64,000 bases of DNA from Methanobacterium spitsbergense (GCF_019931065.1 NZ_JAIOUQ010000016.1:62001-126000), one strand, 5' to 3'. Counted from the stretch's first letter, positions 8,251 to 18,982 are shown. Program-made: numbers and translations. Notes: generated by a model from the letters alone, not told the origin.

Positions 8251-9732
8251 TTGCGATCTGTTCACAAATTAAAAAAAATAGAATTATATTCAATTATTCA
8301 TTACACTGGTTATATTTGTATATTATTAGGACTTGTAATGCTTGTACCTATAATTGTAGCACTTATTTACGGCGAATATAAATTTATAACTCCATTTATA
8401 TATTCATCTATCGTAAGCCTTGTAATAGGTATATTACTTTTTAAAAAATTTAATAACAAAAAGGAAATATCTCTTAAAAGTGCGATGATATTTGTTACGC
8501 TTATATGGCTTATTGGCAGTGCTATCGCAGCCCTTCCATATTATTTATCCGGGGATTTATCCTATTTTAATGCTTTTTTTGAAGCAATGTCAGGTTTCAC
8601 AACAACTGGTTTCAGTATGTACAACCTGGATCATGCATCTTTCACTATGAATTTCTGGCGTGCATTCACACAGTGGCTTGGTGGAATTGGTATTATTGTA
8701 ATGGCATTAACTGTTTTATCATCACCAGGTGTTAATATAATGAGAATGTATTCGGCAGAGGGTAGGGAAGAAAGATTGGCCCCCAGCATTAGACATACTT
8801 CACGTATAATATTGTATATTTATCTTTTATACACAGCAATTTCAATAATTCTCTTTAAACTCGCAGGGATGCCAGTCTTTGATTCAATTTTCTATGCATT
8901 TACAGCCCTTTCTACAGGAGGATTTGCACTTGAAAATGCAAGCATATCCATTTACCACAATATATGGATTGAACTTGTTGCAATGATTGTCATGATTTTA
9001 GGAGCAACCAATTTTGCACTTCATTACACCTTGCTCAAAGGTAATTGGAGAGAATACTTTAAAGATATTGAATCCAAGGTTTCATGGATATTATTAATTG
9101 GAGGAACATTGCTAGTTGCATTATTCCTCTACAATGGATCTGTATATGGACACGATATATTTACATCGCTAAGATACTCTGCATTCCAGGTTGTAACAGC
9201 TTTAACAACCTCCGGACTTCAAACAGCAAATCCCTCGGATATTTCAGTTCAGTGGGATGGTCTGGGCATATTTATACTCACTCTGTTAATGATCATTGGT
9301 GCAGGTGCCTGTTCAACAGGTGGAGGTATCAAATGGTTAAGAATAGGTATACTTGTTAAAGGTATGTGGTGGGAGATTAAATCATTATTACTCCCCCAAA
9401 GTGCAGTTATATCACGTAAAATTCACCATGTGGGTGATATTAAAATTAATGAGAATTTATTAAGATTAACAGGGTTGTTTGTGTTCAGTTACATTGTTGT
9501 TTATATCATTAGTGTGATAATTGTGCTATTTTATTATCAGAACCTTTCACAGGTTCTGTTTGAAGTTGCATCTGGCTTGAGTAACGTTGGATTGGGCTCA
9601 TCACTTCTTACACCTTCCTCCCCCATGGTTGTGAAACTTGTTTTCATGATAGATATGTGGATAGGTAGGCTTGAAATATGGCCCATACTTCTATTGATGG
9701 CAATTGCAGTTCAAAATACCATTAGGAGATAA
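8251..9732 (+). CDS. trkH: Trk potassium uptake membrane subunit
   Basis: A 493-residue TrkH/KtrB-type potassium channel with four repeated M1-P-M2 units. The selectivity-filter repeats are visible: TTTGFS, STGGFA, TTSGLQ and a degenerate SNVGLGS. The second half includes GAGACSTGGGIKWLRI, the intramembrane loop that gates the pore. It works with the TrkA-type ring encoded just upstream to take up potassium. The start is TTG, supported by GAGGAAGG about eight bases upstream. Confidence 0.92.
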   Translation: MRSVHKLKKIELYSIIHYTGYICILLGLVMLVPIIVALIYGEYKFITPFIYSSIVSLVIGILLFKKFNNKKEISLKSAMIFVTLIWLIGSAIAALPYYLSGDLSYFNAFFEAMSGFTTTGFSMYNLDHASFTMNFWRAFTQWLGGIGIIVMALTVLSSPGVNIMRMYSAEGREERLAPSIRHTSRIILYIYLLYTAISIILFKLAGMPVFDSIFYAFTALSTGGFALENASISIYHNIWIELVAMIVMILGATNFALHYTLLKGNWREYFKDIESKVSWILLIGGTLLVALFLYNGSVYGHDIFTSLRYSAFQVVTALTTSGLQTANPSDISVQWDGLGIFILTLLMIIGAGACSTGGGIKWLRIGILVKGMWWEIKSLLLPQSAVISRKIHHVGDIKINENLLRLTGLFVFSYIVVYIISVIIVLFYYQNLSQVLFEVASGLSNVGLGSSLLTPSSPMVVKLVFMIDMWIGRLEIWPILLLMAIAVQNTIRR

Positions 9733-9805
9733 AAAATAATTTCAGGATTATTATCTCCCTTTATTTTAAAATATTTTGTTTCTCTAAAAATATATAATTT
9801 TATTT

Positions 9806-10252
9806 TTATGTTATCACATTGACAGGTACATTGGCATCCCTAACCACTCTGTCAGTGGTCCTTCCAAGTATAGCTCTTTCCAATCCATGTTTACCAGATT
9901 TTCCCATTACAACTTGGTCAACACCTTCTTCATCAATAGTTTTAAGAATGGCATCTGCTGGTTTACCCTCTTTAATTATGGTTTTAAATTGTATATTTTT
10001 ACATACACCATTGCACTGGCTTTCTTCAAGTTTCTTCTGGAATTTTTCAACAGCCCTTTGACCGTCTGCTCTTAATTCTTTATCTAAACTTTCTCTGAGG
10101 TCTGGTTGTGGGAGTGCGTCAAGGTAATTGGTATCTATAACATTTAATACAATAATATCTGCACCACTAATATCTGCAAGTGATATAGCATATTCACCCG
10201 CCCTTTCAGCATTTTTTGAACCATCTGTAGGTAACAATATTTTTTTGGTCAT
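9806..10252 (-). CDS. Universal stress protein (UspA family)
   Basis: A single-domain UspA protein of about 148 residues starting [20 protein letters not shown]. The C-terminal G-x2-G-x9-G-R/S-T motif ([17 protein letters not shown]) marks an ATP-binding member. The frame is open 21 codons upstream, but AAGGAGGAG lies seven bases before the ATG at 10252, which settles the start. It is downstream of the broken proton ATPase on the same strand. A second UspA protein is at 40 kb. Confidence 0.9.
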   Translation of the reverse strand: MTKKILLPTDGSKNAERAGEYAISLADISGADIIVLNVIDTNYLDALPQPDLRESLDKELRADGQRAVEKFQKKLEESQCNGVCKNIQFKTIIKEGKPADAILKTIDEEGVDQVVMGKSGKHGLERAILGRTTDRVVRDANVPVNVIT

Positions 10253-10423
10253 AAAAAAACTCCTCCTTAGATATGCATCCATTTTTTTTGGTTTTTTAAT
10301 TACTATTAAAATCAAATTTCATTACTATTACTGTGTTAAACAAATTATTTATTTATTTGTGTAAGAGTTTATCCAACAAACACTTCCGGAATATATCTTA
10401 AATATAAAATAATGGAAGAATAA

Positions 10424-12322
10424 TTATTTCCTTGTTAAAATATTCTTTAACAAACCGATGTTAAGGTTTTTAAATTCATTGTTTTCAAGTACCTTGGTAA
10501 AGTATATTTTTAACTGGTCTTCGATTAAAAATGCTACAAGTGAATATACCCATACAAATAATGCAAGTTGCCATCCAATCGGAATCAGGAATACTCCAAA
10601 TATAACCAGCAGAGTTGCAAATATGTCTGTTGATATTACAGACCAGAAGAAAATACCACTAGGTCTTGTTGACCAGAAATGCTCTGTATAACGTGTTACA
10701 AACATGGTTAAATGACCTGCAACAACTAGCTTCAAAAATATTAAAGACTGTAAAACCCCTGCATCTAAATTTAAAATTACCTTACCCCCATAGAATAGTA
10801 ATAAAGAAGATATTACTCCTAAAATACCGAGAAATGTTGCCATTCCCAATACTTGATACATATCCCATTTTTGAGGGCTGTTAACCTTTTCAGTTCTACC
10901 ATATGCTTTTTAGAATTTTTTTTAGATGATCGTAAAGCGCTATTAAACCCATGAATTCCCAAATACCCTCTTTATCTGTTCTTGCTACTCCCAAAAACCT
11001 GTAAACCTTATCAGCGAAATGATCTACATTTCTTTCAACTTTAGCTTTTAATATTTCATTATTTATTAATGTGAGAATAACCTGTGGAGCTCCCTTTGAT
11101 ACTTTAAATTTACATTCATCTTTATATTGTATTTCAGATTCTGTACTTTTGCGTATCGGGTCAAATGGGTTGAATTTTAGCAGTTTATAGTTTTCAATTT
11201 TCTTAGAAAGGGTTTCTGAATTTTCCATCTTATCCAATATTGCTTTATCAAGCGGGTCCTGTTCCAATCTTAGAGATGCTAATCCTGCAAAAAAGATAAC
11301 CTCTTCATCTGTAAAACCATTGTATGATTCTATTTGAGCTATGGAAATTTCATTTTTAGTTAAGGTTCCTGTTTTATCCGAAAAAAGTACATCCATACCA
11401 GCCATTTCTTCTATTGCTGAGAGTTTACTTACAATTGACTTCTTTTTAGCCAGAGCCATTGTACCTACAGTAAGTGTTACAGAAATTACAGCAGGTTGGG
11501 CAACTGGTATTGATGCTATTGTTAGTACGAGAGCAAATCCCAAAATATCAAAGACATTTTCTTGACGAATCAATCCTGCAATGAAGATAAGTGATACCAT
11601 TATAACATCCAGTAGGATCAGATAATCTCCAATTGTTATAACAGCCTTTTGTAGATGATATTTTGTACTTACTTTGGATACTAGTCCGGCAGCCCTTCCA
11701 AAAAATGTATTCATTCCAGTTGCAAATACAAATACCATTCATTTGACCCTTTTGAATTATTGAACCAGAATAACAGATGTCTCCTACTTTTTTATCAACT
11801 GGCAACGATTCTCCAGTAATTGAGGATTCATCTACTGTTACATAGTCTCCTTCTGTAAGTTTGATATCTGCCGGAACAATATCACCAAGATGGATCCTAG
11901 CTACATCTCCGGGTACAACATTTTTTTATGGGATTTTAGTCCATTTTCCATCCCTTAATAGCTTGGCGTTATATGCGAGTTTTTCTTTTAAAAGTTCAAT
12001 GGCGTTGTCAGCCCTATCTTCTTGCCAGAATCCTATAAGACCATTTATTAAGAGTAACACTAAGATTACTGTAAATTCTGGCCAGTGTTGTATTAATAGT
12101 GATAAAATAAGTGCAAATTGAATCATCCATGGGATTGGTCCCCAAAAGTAACTAAATAACTTTTTTAAATGATTCGGTTCGCATTTCTTCAATCTCATTG
12201 GAACCATAGATTTTATGCCTTTTTAATGCCTCTTCAAATGAAAGACCATTAGAATTGGTGGATAATTTTTCCATTAGCTCAGAAGTTGATATTTTTTTAA
12301 CATCTTCCAAACTGATTTCCAT
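10424..12322 (-). pseudogene. P-type (PMA-like) proton ATPase, frameshifted and internally deleted
   Basis: Fragments follow the order of a P3-type H+-ATPase. The N-terminus MEISLEDVKKISTSELMEKL shifts frame near 12200 into NHLKKLFSYFWGPIPWMIQF and NAIELLKEKLAYN; further shifts occur near 11926 (a run of T) and 11740; then comes the core with the phosphorylation motif DKTGTLTKNE. After GLIALYDH the sequence jumps to SPQKWDMYQVLGMATF and the last membrane helices. Roughly 250 residues normally lie between these points, including the hinge TGDGVNDAPA, and they are missing. A normal protein is about 800 residues. Homopolymer sequencing error might explain one shift but not the deletion, so this is a true pseudogene. 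Confidence 0.9.
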
Positions 12323-12512
12323 GATTCATCTTTTCTTTTTTAAAATTTTTATATCTATTTATTCCGTAATTACAAGTTGTATGAAAACTAATTTTAATAT
12401 ATAGCTACAATAAAATTAAAAAATTATAGAAAATAAGAAGAAAATATTTAAAAAAATCTGTGAGATTATATAAATTATCCAAAATTTATTATGAATTACA
12501 TTTTTTTATAAT

Positions 12513-13325
12513 TTATATTACCATAGTATACTTCATTAATTCTAGGCATATTATGAATGATAAAGTAATTCCTATGAAGAAAAAGTCCCTTGAAGCTAAT
12601 TTTTTATTATCGGTGTATATTTCTGAATTTTCTGAATAACCTCTACTTAACATACTGAAATATACTGTTTCGCCCTTTTCATATGATCTAAGAAACATCA
12701 TAGTTATTGTGTAGGCAAGCTGTTTCATTCTCCACATGTAGGAAGTTTTTTTGTTGAATATATCAAAGTTTCGGCTTTTTTGGGCGTGTAATATTCTGTG
12801 AAGTTCATCATAGAACATGAATAGATATCTAATGAATAAGCTGAATATCATTGCAAATTCCCTTGGCATTCCAAGTCTTCGGAAAGAATTTACAACTTCC
12901 TGCATTGGACTTAAAGAGGATAATATTACAATTGATGTTAAAGACACAACCAGCCTCGACATTAAGAGCACACCAAACATTAGCCCTTGATAGGTGATAT
13001 GTATTCCAAGTGGTCCAGTGTAGATAACAGTACCGGCCATTATAAATGGTTGGAAAAGAGCTATAATTCCCCCAAAAGGTAAAATAAAAAGTACTCTTTT
13101 GAATGATTCTTTAAATGAAAGATGCGACACCAGAATCATTGCAATTAAGTAGATTTCCATTATTGCAAGAACTATTAAATCGGTTGTGTATACAGCATAT
13201 ACGATAATGGCTAATAAAATTACTAATTTAACTCTGCCATCTAAAGTATGAAGCACACTGGATTTTATTGTGTGTTTTTCAAGTTCATTAACCGATCCTG
13301 CACCATTCATGTGAGTTTTCCCCAT
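12513..13325 (-). CDS. cbiQ: Cobalt/nickel ECF transporter membrane component CbiQ
   Basis: A 270-residue membrane protein, the T component that couples the substrate-specific subunit to ABC ATPases in energy-coupling factor transporters. About five hydrophobic helices are seen, and the cytoplasmic coupling region includes FRRLGMPREFAMIFSLFIRY and the A-R-G/S-like segment AQKSRNF. It is the last gene of a cbiM-cbiN-cbiQ operon. The expected ATPase gene cbiO is not downstream; the broken proton ATPase lies there instead. A second in-frame ATG five codons later, after GGGG, is a possible alternative start. Confidence 0.9.
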   Translation of the reverse strand: MGKTHMNGAGSVNELEKHTIKSSVLHTLDGRVKLVILLAIIVYAVYTTDLIVLAIMEIYLIAMILVSHLSFKESFKRVLFILPFGGIIALFQPFIMAGTVIYTGPLGIHITYQGLMFGVLLMSRLVVSLTSIVILSSLSPMQEVVNSFRRLGMPREFAMIFSLFIRYLFMFYDELHRILHAQKSRNFDIFNKKTSYMWRMKQLAYTITMMFLRSYEKGETVYFSMLSRGYSENSEIYTDNKKLASRDFFFIGITLSFIICLELMKYTMVI

Positions 13326-13374
13326 TTATTTCTATTTTTAATATTTATTTTGAAATATTTCTAAACCAGAATTT

Positions 13375-13680
13375 TTATTTAGAAATTTCTGGTGGTTTTC
13401 TCCTTTTAATTATAAACGCACCCAAGTAACCAAGACCCAGTACAATTAAAACACCTAATGCCAGTGCAGCTACACCAGAATAAGGACCATCACCAAGAAA
13501 CGGGACCTTATAATCTGCAAGGGGTGCTTGATAAATTCCAGATTCACCATTGGTTGGAATTTGTTCTGTTGTTTTTTCAAGACCATCAGGATTAGTTGAA
13601 GCTATAAATGGGGCCATGATTGCAATAATAATACATAGGGTCACTCCTACAACTATAAGATTCCTATCATTTGGTTTCAT
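13375..13680 (-). CDS. cbiN: PDGLE/CbiN-type subunit of cobalt/nickel transporter
   Basis: A 101-residue protein with two membrane helices (residues 8-28 and about 72-92) separated by an external loop carrying the family motif TNPDGLEKT. CbiN-like and PDGLE-domain proteins join CbiM/NikM to form the metal-binding S unit and are needed for cobalt or nickel uptake. The ATG overlaps the TGA of cbiM by two bases (ATGA), so translation is coupled. GGAGGAC just upstream is the ribosome site. Confidence 0.88.
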   Translation of the reverse strand: MKPNDRNLIVVGVTLCIIIAIMAPFIASTNPDGLEKTTEQIPTNGESGIYQAPLADYKVPFLGDGPYSGVAALALGVLIVLGLGYLGAFIIKRRKPPEISK

Positions 13681-14348
13681 GCGTCCTCCTCACTAACATT
13701 TGATTTATTAATATTATCCCTCTTGATTCTGTTCCATGCAAGTAAATCTGGTCGGGTCTTTTCAATTGCAAGAATAATTATAACTGTAAGTATACCTTCT
13801 ATAACTCCACTAAGTGATTGTATGATCAAAAAGAGTGAGGCCAATCCTGATGTTAATAATTTACCTGCAAACCAAAGTTCTATAACCAACATCACCGATG
13901 CCATGAATATTGAAAGCCAAGAAGCAATGAATATAGAGGGTACTTTCCCTAAAGGTTTTCTGAGGGCTTTAAATGAATAAAATCCGACAAACGGTGCTAC
14001 AATCCCCATATTAAGAATGTTTGCACCTAAAGCTGTTACGCCTCCATCTCCAATTAATAAAGCTTGTACAAGGAGTACCAATGTAAATATGATAACTGCT
14101 GCTTCTGGTGCACAGAATATGATTGCCACTAATGCGGCACCAACCATATGGACACTGGTTCCAAATGGAACTGGAATGTTTAATGACATAATTGCAAATA
14201 TACCTGCGGCCAATACTGCCATTAATGGAACCATTTTTTCGTCAAGGTTTTTTCTTGCCCACCTAAGTGATATTATCAAAATAATGGCAGTTATTATTCC
14301 ATAAATGGCACATTGTAACAAAGGTATAAATCCGTCGGGTATATGCAT
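13677..14348 (-). CDS. cbiM: Cobalt/nickel transport substrate-binding protein CbiM
   Basis: The substrate-specific S component of a cobalt or nickel ECF transporter, 223 residues with about seven membrane helices. It begins MHIPDGFIPL, the invariant N-terminus of the CbiM/NikM family, in which the amino terminus and His2 coordinate the metal; further conserved motifs are VHMVGAAL and NILNMGIVAPFVGFY. Whether the metal is Co2+ or Ni2+ cannot be told from the sequence, and methanogens need both. It is the first gene of the operon, and its upstream region holds a palindrome that might bind NikR. Confidence 0.92.
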   Translation of the reverse strand: MHIPDGFIPLLQCAIYGIITAIILIISLRWARKNLDEKMVPLMAVLAAGIFAIMSLNIPVPFGTSVHMVGAALVAIIFCAPEAAVIIFTLVLLVQALLIGDGGVTALGANILNMGIVAPFVGFYSFKALRKPLGKVPSIFIASWLSIFMASVMLVIELWFAGKLLTSGLASLFLIIQSLSGVIEGILTVIIILAIEKTRPDLLAWNRIKRDNINKSNVSEEDA

Positions 14349-14513
14349 TAAAACACTCCTTTTATTTTTATTGAATGATGAAAGCTTATAAATGTATCAC
14401 ATGGTAATACTATGTCACGTTTTTAAGGGAAGAATGTAATACTCCTTTAATCGTGCTGTAACCTCTTTAAATCACATTTACATGTGTATATATTATAATA
14501 TAAATATATGGGT

Positions 14514-14529
14514 TGTTATTACTATAACA
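14514..14529. promoter_or_regulatory. Perfect palindrome between cbiM and dtxR
   Basis: TGTTAT-TACT-ATAACA is a perfect 6-4-6 inverted repeat about 165 bases upstream of cbiM and 185 upstream of the DtxR-type gene. It does not resemble the DtxR boxes nearby. A related imperfect sequence (TGGTAATACTATGTCA) lies closer to cbiM near 14401-14416. Because cbiM encodes a cobalt/nickel permease and a NikR gene lies in the window, a NikR operator is possible; the assignment is inference. Confidence 0.4.
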
Positions 14530-14642
14530 TTATTTCAGTACTTAAATTTATTACATTTTTATTACTAACAACACATTTCAACGAAAATTAGATTATTTTT
14601 ACACCATTAATTAATATCATGAATATTTGAAATAAATTTTTA

Positions 14643-14713
14643 TTAGGTAAACCTAACATTTATATATAACATTAAAACAACTATGCACAAAGATAATTTT
14701 AGGTGAACCTAAA
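14643..14713 (+). promoter_or_regulatory. Twin DtxR/IdeR-type boxes flanking the dtxR-feoB promoter
   Basis: Box 1 is TTAGGT-AA-ACCTAA at 14643-14656 and box 2 is TTTAGGT-GA-ACCTAAA at 14698-14713; both are perfect inverted repeats matching the TTAGGTNANCCTAA-like consensus of the DtxR/IdeR/MDR1 family. A TATA-like TTATATATAAC (about 14660-14670) lies between them. Box 2 overlaps the A of the start codon and contains the only ribosome site (AGGTGA), so repressor binding would block both transcription start and translation signals. Iron-dependent autoregulation of the following operon is the natural reading. Confidence 0.8.
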
Positions 14714-15453
14714 TGTCAAATAATGAAAAACTTAGCGCAAATATCGAAGAATATTTAGAAGCTATCTATAAAATCAGCAATAACGAAAAATGTGTAAAAA
14801 CAACACAAATATCAAAAGATTTGGGTATAACATCTGCAAGTGTTTCAGAAATGCTCAAAAAACTTGATAAAATGGGATATGTAAATTATTCACAATATAA
14901 AGGTGCTAAATTAACCGAAAAAGGACTCAAGAATGCTAAGAGAATAACAAGGAAGCATAGATTACTTGAAAGATTTCTTCACGACATTTTAAAGCTTAAA
15001 GACAGTTTTTTACACGATCAAGCCTGTGAAATGGAACATTCTCTATCAGATGAAGCTGAAAGAGCGTTATGTCAAGTATTAGAACATCCTGATAAATGTC
15101 CTGGAGACAGTGTAATTCCTGCTTGCGATCTAAAGTTCACTACATGCGAAGAATGCATGAACCGAAAGGAAGAAGAGGTTAATGAAGTAGGAAAGCGTAA
15201 TGAAAATTTGATTCCTATAATGGAGCTTAAAAATCATCAACAGGGAAAAGTATCATTTATTAGAGGAGATTACAAGGTGATCAGAAGGCTTTTAGATATG
15301 GGCATCACCATAGGAGCATTTATCAGTGTAATTAAAATTGCCCCATTAAGCGGTCCTGTAGAAGTTGCTATACGTGGCTCAAAACTTGCTATAGGTCGTG
15401 ACATAGCATGCAATGTTTTCGTAGAATTAATTGAAGATAATAAATCGATATAA
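14713..15453 (+). CDS. DtxR-family metal-dependent regulator with FeoA-like domain
   Basis: A 246-residue regulator. Residues 1-70 are the winged helix ([20 protein letters not shown] with wing [10 protein letters not shown]), 70-140 the metal-binding dimerisation domain ([40 protein letters not shown]), and about 170-245 an SH3-like FeoA domain. Metal-loaded protein would bind the twin TTAGGT boxes at its own promoter. feoB follows 14 bases after the stop. No separate feoA gene is present, so the fused FeoA-like domain may be the only such domain encoded at this locus. Confidence 0.92.
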   Translation: MSNNEKLSANIEEYLEAIYKISNNEKCVKTTQISKDLGITSASVSEMLKKLDKMGYVNYSQYKGAKLTEKGLKNAKRITRKHRLLERFLHDILKLKDSFLHDQACEMEHSLSDEAERALCQVLEHPDKCPGDSVIPACDLKFTTCEECMNRKEEEVNEVGKRNENLIPIMELKNHQQGKVSFIRGDYKVIRRLLDMGITIGAFISVIKIAPLSGPVEVAIRGSKLAIGRDIACNVFVELIEDNKSI

Positions 15454-15467
15454 AGGGATAAATATCT

Positions 15468-17480
15468 ATGAGTAATGCCACCACTAACAAATCTAAAAAA
15501 CTCACAAACCCAACAGAAACAGAAAAATCTAACGGATCAGATGAAAAAAGTCAAGAAAATGACATTACAATTGCACTTGCAGGTAATTCCAATGTAGGTA
15601 AGAGTGTATTATTCAATGAACTTACAGGATCCAATCAGATCATTGGAAACTGGCCTGGGAAAACAGTTGAAAGGGCAGAAGGAAAGCTACTTTTTGAAGG
15701 CAAAGAGATCACTGTGATTGATCTGCCAGGAATATACTCTTTTTCTACATATTCCATGGAAGAAATAGTTTCAAGAGAATATATTGCCTTTGAACAACCC
15801 GATGTAGTAATCAATGTTGTAGATGCTTCAGTATTGGAACGTAACCTATTTTTTACAATTCAGCTAAAAGAAATGAAAGTACCCATGGTAGTATGTGTCA
15901 ATCAAATTGATTTAGCCAAACAAAAGGGAATAGTTATTGATACCGAAAGACTTTCAGCTGCTTTAGGGGTTCCAGTGGTAGCAACAGTAGCCATAAGAGG
16001 GGAAGGTCTACACGAGTTAATGGAAGTAGCTACAGAGGTTGCCTTAAATAAATCTAAAAACAAAATAACCACATTAAAATACGGTGCCGAAGTTGAAGAT
16101 AGAATTCAAAGAATTACCCAATTAATTGAATCTAAGAATCTCAATTTAGGATATCCCTCCAGATGGGTAGCAATTAAATTACTTGAAAATGATCCGGAAA
16201 TCCGAAAATTAATTGAATCTAAATCCATGCAAATCGTTAACTCGGCTTATGATATGGCAAGAGAAATAGAGAGTATCCATAATGAACCATCATTTGCTGT
16301 GATTGCTTCTGAAAGATATTTTATTGCCAATCAATTTGCAAATGGAGCACAGTTACAAAGCGATATTAAAATTACATTCGCTGAAAGATTAGATAAATTA
16401 GTAACGCATAGAATATTTGGTTATGTTATTTCTGCACTTGTAGTGGGTGGATTATTACTATGGACATTTATTGTTGGAGATTTCTTCTCTAGTTTGCTCA
16501 CACAAGCATTTGGATTCTTTAAACCAGTAGATCCACAAGTTAGTGGACCTATAGTTGGAATTCTTTGGAATGGAGCATTTGGGGGTATTGTAGCTGGAGT
16601 TACACTTGTTCTTCCATTTGTGATTCCTTTTTATTTAATGTTGAGTCTGATTGAGAATTCAGGAATACTAACCAGAGTGGCCTTTATGATGGACAGTGCC
16701 ATGCATAAAATAGGATTGCATGGTAAAGCACTCATACCCATGATCCTGGGTTATGGATGTAATGTACCTGCCATTGAAAGTACCAGAATCTTAGAAACTA
16801 GACGTGAACGATTACTTGCTGCATTTGCAATTACATTTGCACCGTGCGCAGCAAGAACCATTGTTATTTTAGGTTTAGTAGCCGTATTTGTGAGTGTTTG
16901 GTGGGCAATCGCCCTATATGTAATTGATATAGCAGTAATGTTCCTATTGGGCAGAATTGCTTTGAAGATAGTGCCTGGAGAAACTAGTGGATTGATCATG
17001 GAAATGCATACATTTAAAGTTCCATCTATCTCAGTTGCCGCTAAACAAACATGGTCCCGAACTAAATCACTAATTTATGTGGTATTCCCAGTTTATATTA
17101 TAGGAAGTGCTTTGATTCAAGGTTTGTTCGCATATGGATTCTTAACACCAGTAGCCAATTTCTTAGCACCTATCACAGTTGTTTGGTTAGGTCTTCCTGT
17201 AATAGCCGGTGTGGTTCTTATATTTGGTGCAGTTAGAAAAGAATTCACCCTACTTATGTTAGTTGCGTTATTTGGAACAAATCTTGCAGCGGTTTTAACA
17301 CCAATACAATTCATAATATTAGCACTTGTAAGTATGTTGTTTATCCCTTGTTTAGCAACTCTAACAATTTTACTTCGTGAATTTGGATGGAAAGCAACAT
17401 CAAGTATTGCTTTAGCCAATATCGTAACTGCATTAATTGTTGGAGGAATAGCATATAGGATAATTGGTATATTTATGTAA
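15468..17480 (+). CDS. feoB: Ferrous iron transporter FeoB
   Basis: A 670-residue ferrous-iron permease. A polar 30-residue extension precedes the G domain: G1 GNSNVGKS (39-46), G2 near [13 protein letters not shown]3 DLPG, G4 NQID. A helical GDI-like region follows, then about eight membrane helices with the Gate motifs ([20 protein letters not shown] and a second gate with [10 protein letters not shown]). The protein imports Fe2+ under low oxygen. It is co-transcribed with the DtxR-type regulator whose boxes control the promoter, giving an iron-repressed uptake operon. Confidence 0.95.
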   Translation: MSNATTNKSKKLTNPTETEKSNGSDEKSQENDITIALAGNSNVGKSVLFNELTGSNQIIGNWPGKTVERAEGKLLFEGKEITVIDLPGIYSFSTYSMEEIVSREYIAFEQPDVVINVVDASVLERNLFFTIQLKEMKVPMVVCVNQIDLAKQKGIVIDTERLSAALGVPVVATVAIRGEGLHELMEVATEVALNKSKNKITTLKYGAEVEDRIQRITQLIESKNLNLGYPSRWVAIKLLENDPEIRKLIESKSMQIVNSAYDMAREIESIHNEPSFAVIASERYFIANQFANGAQLQSDIKITFAERLDKLVTHRIFGYVISALVVGGLLLWTFIVGDFFSSLLTQAFGFFKPVDPQVSGPIVGILWNGAFGGIVAGVTLVLPFVIPFYLMLSLIENSGILTRVAFMMDSAMHKIGLHGKALIPMILGYGCNVPAIESTRILETRRERLLAAFAITFAPCAARTIVILGLVAVFVSVWWAIALYVIDIAVMFLLGRIALKIVPGETSGLIMEMHTFKVPSISVAAKQTWSRTKSLIYVVFPVYIIGSALIQGLFAYGFLTPVANFLAPITVVWLGLPVIAGVVLIFGAVRKEFTLLMLVALFGTNLAAVLTPIQFIILALVSMLFIPCLATLTILLREFGWKATSSIALANIVTALIVGGIAYRIIGIFM

Positions 17481-17599
17481 ATCTATATTCTTTTTTTTAG
17501 AATAATCTATTATTTGTAAACAACATTGACTATTTCTTGATAACTATTTCATATCTTAAAAATAAAAGATGAAAACTTATCAATAAAAAGAATACAACA

Positions 17600-18982
17600 A
17601 TGACCATGAACAACTCTGATAGAAATAAGATATTGGCACTACTCTTTGTTGGAGTATTTATGGGAGCCCTTGATATTGGGATAGTGGGACCTGCTTTACC
17701 TGCAATAAAAGGTGCATTTGGAATCAACGAGAGATTAGTTTCTTGGATGTTCACAATTTATATTCTATTTTTTATGATTGGAACTCCTTTAATGGCCAAA
17801 CTATCAGATATGTATGGAAGAAAAACACTTTACATAATAGATGTCTTTCTCTTTGCAGTAGGTTCTGCAATTACAGTCAGCTCCTTTTCATTTGAAACCC
17901 TCTTAATAGGTAGAGCTATTCAGGGTTTCGGTGCAGGAGGTATTTTTCCAGTAGCAAGTGCATTTATTGGAGATACATTTCCACCTGAAAAAAGAGGAGG
18001 TGCTCTGGGACTTATCGGATCTGTCTGGGGATTTTCAGGCTTATTAGGACCCATACTAGGAGGATTACTTCTAAATTATGGATGGCAGTGGTTATTTATT
18101 ATAAATATACCCATAGCTGCGTTGGTTATTGCTTTGGGCTTTAAAATACTGCCTCAAAGTAAAAAAGAGAATTACACTAAATTTGATTGGTATGGAACAG
18201 CTGTACTGGCGTTGCTTGTGAGCTCTCTTGCCTACGGTGTTAACCAGATAGATACAACCAATTTCATGGGAAGCGTACTATCAATTTATACATGGCCATT
18301 TTTAATATTCTCGGTGATATTGCTACCTGTTCTTTTAAGAGTTGAAAAAAGGGCGGAAGATCCTGTTATTGAGATTAATCTACTTAAAAGTAGGGAAGTG
18401 AAAATAGCTACAGGAATCTCAATAGGAACAGGACTCAATCAAACAGCAATAGTATTTTTACCTGCATTTGCAGTAACTGCCCTTGCACTTACAACATCCC
18501 AGGCTAGTTTAATGGTAATTCCCCTTGTTTTAACACTTGGAATAAGTGCTCCATTGATTGGTCGATTGCTCGATAAATACGGTTCAAAAATGATCATGTT
18601 CGTTGGTACGCTTATACTCGTAATAGGCCTGTTCATGTTAAGTACATTGGGAAATTCCTTTTATCTTTTCATTTTATCAGGTATGGTAATTGGATTGGGT
18701 TTAAGCAGCGTATTAGGATCACCATTAAGGTACATAATGCTTTCTGAAAGTCCAGCAAGTAAAAGAGCGGCTGGCCAAGCCCTCATAAACATAAACTCCA
18801 GTGTGGGACAGCTTATTGGTGGGGCTCTTATAGGTGCTGTAATAGCATCACAAGCAGGTACAACAATAGGATATCAATCAGCATATCTCTTAATAGGTTG
18901 CGTTGCAATTGTAATGACCTTATTAACACTGGGACTTAAAAAACATGAAGATCAACTTGCAACCATGAAAAGTAACTATTAA
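17600..18982 (+). CDS. MFS transporter (EmrB/QacA drug-efflux type)
   Basis: A 460-residue major facilitator with 12-14 hydrophobic helices. Motif A reads AKLSDMYGRKTLY after helix 2, motif B-like LLIGRAIQGFGAGG in helix 4, and the antiporter motif C appears as GLIGSVWGFSGLLGPILGGL in helix 5. These mark the proton-drug antiporter (DHA2-like) group. The substrate is unknown. No strong ribosome site precedes the ATG; a second ATG lies two codons in. Monocistronic. Confidence 0.85.
   Translation: MTMNNSDRNKILALLFVGVFMGALDIGIVGPALPAIKGAFGINERLVSWMFTIYILFFMIGTPLMAKLSDMYGRKTLYIIDVFLFAVGSAITVSSFSFETLLIGRAIQGFGAGGIFPVASAFIGDTFPPEKRGGALGLIGSVWGFSGLLGPILGGLLLNYGWQWLFIINIPIAALVIALGFKILPQSKKENYTKFDWYGTAVLALLVSSLAYGVNQIDTTNFMGSVLSIYTWPFLIFSVILLPVLLRVEKRAEDPVIEINLLKSREVKIATGISIGTGLNQTAIVFLPAFAVTALALTTSQASLMVIPLVLTLGISAPLIGRLLDKYGSKMIMFVGTLILVIGLFMLSTLGNSFYLFILSGMVIGLGLSSVLGSPLRYIMLSESPASKRAAGQALININSSVGQLIGGALIGAVIASQAGTTIGYQSAYLLIGCVAIVMTLLTLGLKKHEDQLATMKSNY

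Noticed and set aside
10424..12322. Proton ATPase frameshifts as pure sequencing error
   Set aside because: One shift lies in a T-run and could be an error, but the missing hinge and P-domain core of about 250 residues cannot be.
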